Origin: Bacillota bacterium
GTDB taxonomy: Bacteria; Bacillota; Clostridia; Christensenellales; Aristaeellaceae
Reading direction: 5' to 3'
Length of the DNA stretch: 24,551 nt
NCBI GenBank assembly: GCA_023415145.1
Contig: JAEZLW010000212.1
Coordinates: forward strand, 1-24,551
A model generated the notes under the pieces. It was not told the origin of the DNA, made no database searches, and saw only the letters and a list, made by a program, of their open reading frames with translations. Positions 22,517 through 24,551 of this stretch are shown piece by piece (the first letter of the stretch is position 1; the number at the start of each line of letters is the position of its first letter). A program made the position numbers and the translations under genes.

Positions 22517-23074
22517 TTATTCCAGGATGGAACCATCGGACCTGAACAAGGGCAGCGGCTCCAGATAAATGATGTCATCCCGCTTTCGGGCTGCGCCTTC
22601 CGCCAGGATGGCCATGCGTCCGGCGACCTCACCGCCGGCGGCACGCACCAGCTCCTCCACCGCGAACAGGGACTGGCCGGTGGAAATCACGTCGTCCACC
22701 ACCAGCACCTTCTTGCCCTTGATGAGGGCGGCGTCGTCGGCATCCAGGAAAAGCTGCTGCACATTGGTGGTGGTGATGGATTTTACCGATACGGAAAACA
22801 CATCCCGCATGTACAGCTTGGCAGACTTGCGGGCCAGCAGGTATTTGTTCTGGCCGCTTTGCCGGGCCATTTCATAGACCAGGGGGATGCCCTTGGATTC
22901 GGCGGTGATCATGTAATCGTAAGGCGGTGCTTTTTCCAAAAGTGCCCGGGCTGTGGCAATGGTCAATTCCACATCTCCAAAGATGACGAAAGCGCCAATG
23001 TACAGGGAATCGTTCACCCGGCAGATGGGCAGCTCGCGCTTGAGCCCCGCGATTTCAATGGGATATGTAAGCAT
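22517..23074 (-). CDS. Purine-type phosphoribosyltransferase
   Basis: The 185-residue protein has a type I phosphoribosyltransferase fold. The PRPP-binding loop is VLVVDDVISTGQS near residues 121-133, and the upstream loop is ITAESKGIPLVYEMA. The LLARKSAKLYM segment recalls adenine or xanthine phosphoribosyltransferases. It would join a purine base to PRPP for salvage; which base is unclear. No purine riboswitch is seen in its short leader. ATG 23074 follows GGGGAGAAA; the longer frame starts at TTG 23089 without a ribosome binding site. It has its own promoter and terminator. Confidence 0.85.
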   Translation of the reverse strand: MLTYPIEIAGLKRELPICRVNDSLYIGAFVIFGDVELTIATARALLEKAPPYDYMITAESKGIPLVYEMARQSGQNKYLLARKSAKLYMRDVFSVSVKSITTTNVQQLFLDADDAALIKGKKVLVVDDVISTGQSLFAVEELVRAAGGEVAGRMAILAEGAARKRDDIIYLEPLPLFRSDGSILE

Positions 23075-23124
23075 GATGTTTCTCCCCAATGCAAAGGATT
23101 GGCAGGCAGTATGCCACGACGTCC

Positions 23125-23152
23125 ATTATAGAACAACCTGGAAAAAAGTCAA
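23125..23152 (-). promoter_or_regulatory. Promoter of the phosphoribosyltransferase gene
   Basis: On the minus strand, TTGACT (23152-23147), a 16-nt spacer and TATAAT (23130-23125) lead to a predicted start near 23118 and a leader of about 45 nt. The promoter is divergent from the hydrolase gene at 23186. Confidence 0.65.
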
Positions 23153-23185
23153 TGGAGGCAGTTCATTTCCAATAGGAGGTTTTCT

Positions 23186-24109
23186 ATGGCAGCACATAAA
23201 GCAGTTCCCTTCCTGTCCACATCCGGCGATCCTCTCGTCAGGCATATCTGGCATGCGCAGGGAGCGCCAAAGGGCGTGGTGCAGCTTACCCATGGCATGG
23301 CGGAGCATATCCGAAGATATGATTGCCTGGCAAAGTCCCTTGCGGAAGCGGGCTATATAACCGTGGGCCACAATCACCTGGGCCACGGAGAAACGGCCGT
23401 AACGCAAGGCCTGTTCGCATCAAGGGATGGTTGGGATGTTCTTTTACGTGATGTTCACAAGGTGCGGCAGGATACGCAAAAGGAGTATCCAGGCCTGCCC
23501 TATTTTCTGCTTGGCCACAGCATGGGCAGCTTTCTTGTGCGATGCTACCTGTTTGAACACAGCCGGGGGCTGCGCGGTGCGGTGCTATCGGGGACAGGTG
23601 CCTTCAGCCCGGTGGAAGCCCGCATGGGCCTGATTCTGTCCAAGGCCCTGATCTTGCTGGGCAGGGGCAACCGCCCGGCCAAGCTGGTGGATACACTGGC
23701 TTTCTCCGCCAACAACAAGCCCTTTTTGCCTGCGCAGACACCCTTTGACTGGCTGAGCCGGGACAAGGAGCAGGTACAGGCCTATGTAAACGACCCGATG
23801 TGCGGCTTTCTGTTTACCGCCAAAGGGTATCACGACCTGTTCACGGGCCTTACCCGCCTGACCAGGCTGGAGAGCTTGAAGGCCATGAACAAGGAAATGG
23901 CCGTATTGTTCCTGTCAGGCAGCCGTGACCCGGTGGGCAAAAACGGTACCGGGATGCAGCGGGTGGCGGATGCATTCCGCGATGCGGGGCTAAAGGATAT
24001 CACGGTCAAGCTGTATCCCGAAGCCCGGCACGAGGTGTTCAATGAGGTGAACCGAAAGGAAGTCTACGGCGATTTGGCAAAATGGCTGCTGAGCAAAAGA
24101 GGGACATAG
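23186..24109 (+). CDS. Alpha/beta hydrolase, monoacylglycerol lipase / lysophospholipase-like
   Basis: This 307-residue serine hydrolase has the nucleophile elbow GHSMG (serine near residue 112), an acid in SGSRDPVG (near 248) and a histidine in ARHEVFNE (near 281). This gives a complete catalytic triad. The N-terminal VVQLTHGMAEHIRRYD, with oxyanion HG, and the GHNHLGHGE motif are typical of the monoacylglycerol lipase / PldB group (Hydrolase_4). No signal peptide is visible, so it should act in the cytoplasm on lysolipids or glycerol esters. The ATG follows ATAGGAGG (23172-23179) at 6 nt. The stop is 10 nt before the convergent membrane protein gene. Confidence 0.9.
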   Translation: MAAHKAVPFLSTSGDPLVRHIWHAQGAPKGVVQLTHGMAEHIRRYDCLAKSLAEAGYITVGHNHLGHGETAVTQGLFASRDGWDVLLRDVHKVRQDTQKEYPGLPYFLLGHSMGSFLVRCYLFEHSRGLRGAVLSGTGAFSPVEARMGLILSKALILLGRGNRPAKLVDTLAFSANNKPFLPAQTPFDWLSRDKEQVQAYVNDPMCGFLFTAKGYHDLFTGLTRLTRLESLKAMNKEMAVLFLSGSRDPVGKNGTGMQRVADAFRDAGLKDITVKLYPEARHEVFNEVNRKEVYGDLAKWLLSKRGT

Positions 24110-24119
24110 CAGTGTGTGT

Positions 24120-24551
24120 TCAAGTGTTGTTCCATTCCGGATTGTCCAAAACGTTGCGGCACAGGAAGAAGACAAGGGGCGCGAGAACGAGGTTCACCAG
24201 CATCAAAACAGCCAGCACCGTAATATTCACGGAAAGGAACAGCACATTGGCGGAAGACAGCACGATGGACAGCACGATTCCCGGCAGCGCCAGCAGGAGC
24301 ATCATCAGGAAATAGAGCATCACCAGCAATGCCTTTAGCTTCATGCCGCTGAACAGCTTTTCCAAAAGCAGGCTTCCCGCCACAAACAAAAGCGAAAAGC
24401 TGAAACGGGCAAGCACCATAAAAGCAATATCCGGCAAAGGCAGTTTGAGCATCAGCCCCATGGAAACCATGAGCAGCACTGCCTCCATTACAAATCCCAG
24501 GATGGACTCCCGCAGGCAATGGATCAGCTTGCGGAAGGATGTTTCAGGCAT
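24120..24551 (-). CDS. Multispanning membrane protein, C-terminal part (runs to the window edge)
   Basis: At least 143 residues are visible, ending at the stop near 24120. The ATG at the very last base may be internal, so the true start could lie beyond the window. There are about four or five hydrophobic segments, including VMEAVLLMVSMGLML, FSFSLLFVAGSLLLEKLF, ALLVMLYFLMMLLLALPG and VNITVLAVLMLVNLVLAPL. The pattern of short loops with a conserved-looking C-terminal FFLCRNVLDNPEWN recalls the end of putative ABC exporter proteins, but I cannot name a family. It converges with the hydrolase gene with a 10-nt gap. Confidence 0.6.
   Translation of the reverse strand: MPETSFRKLIHCLRESILGFVMEAVLLMVSMGLMLKLPLPDIAFMVLARFSFSLLFVAGSLLLEKLFSGMKLKALLVMLYFLMMLLLALPGIVLSIVLSSANVLFLSVNITVLAVLMLVNLVLAPLVFFLCRNVLDNPEWNNT

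Overview
The window looks like a chromosomal segment of an anaerobic member of the Clostridia (Bacillota). This rests on moderate-to-high GC with AT-rich intergenic promoters, strong AGGAGG-type ribosome binding sites, frequent TTG/GTG starts, an electron-bifurcating transhydrogenase (NfnAB), a canonical F-type ATP synthase operon, an HD-GYP protein, and YtrA-type GntR regulation. Genus cannot be fixed from the sequence. I see no phage, insertion sequence, CRISPR array, rRNA or tRNA.

Layout. (1) 1-437, minus: start of a secreted FMN-binding protein, cut by the window edge. (2) 438-997: divergent promoters, then a roughly 360-nt transcribed leader with an 11-codon upstream ORF, two structured domains and an intrinsic-terminator hairpin just before the next gene. 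(3) 998-5496, plus: MutS2-like ATPase without the Smr nuclease domain, overlapping an ABC-2 exporter (one ATPase, two permeases). (4) 5804-7072: tandem HD/HD-GYP phosphodiesterase. (5) 7087-8357, minus: DUF1697 and DinB-like genes. (6) 8517-10544, plus: GntR/YtrA regulator, ABC ATPase and permease under a near-consensus promoter with an overlapping operator-like palindrome. (7) 10653-12026: MATE exporter whose promoter overlaps the terminator of the previous operon. (8) 12258-14482, minus: nfnA-nfnB. (9) 14815-21024, plus: atpI-B-E-F-H-A-G-D-C, preceded by a promoter and an attenuator-like hairpin. (10) 21215-23074, minus: a radical SAM protein and a purine-type phosphoribosyltransferase, each with its own promoter. 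(11) 23186-24109, plus: monoacylglycerol-lipase-like hydrolase. (12) 24120-24551, minus: a membrane protein cut by the edge.

How they work together. NfnAB and the ATP synthase form a divergent bioenergetic block sharing an AT-rich intergenic region. NfnAB would interconvert NADH, NADPH and reduced ferredoxin. The ATP synthase would couple an ion gradient to ATP. The ATP synthase is itself unusual: its delta subunit has only the C-terminal domain, and its c subunit has alanines where the usual glycine motif lies. The two ABC-2 systems and the MATE pump form an export-rich stretch. The strongest candidates for something undescribed are the structured leader of the mutS2-ABC operon, the atp operon leader with two mutually exclusive folds, and the reduced delta subunit.
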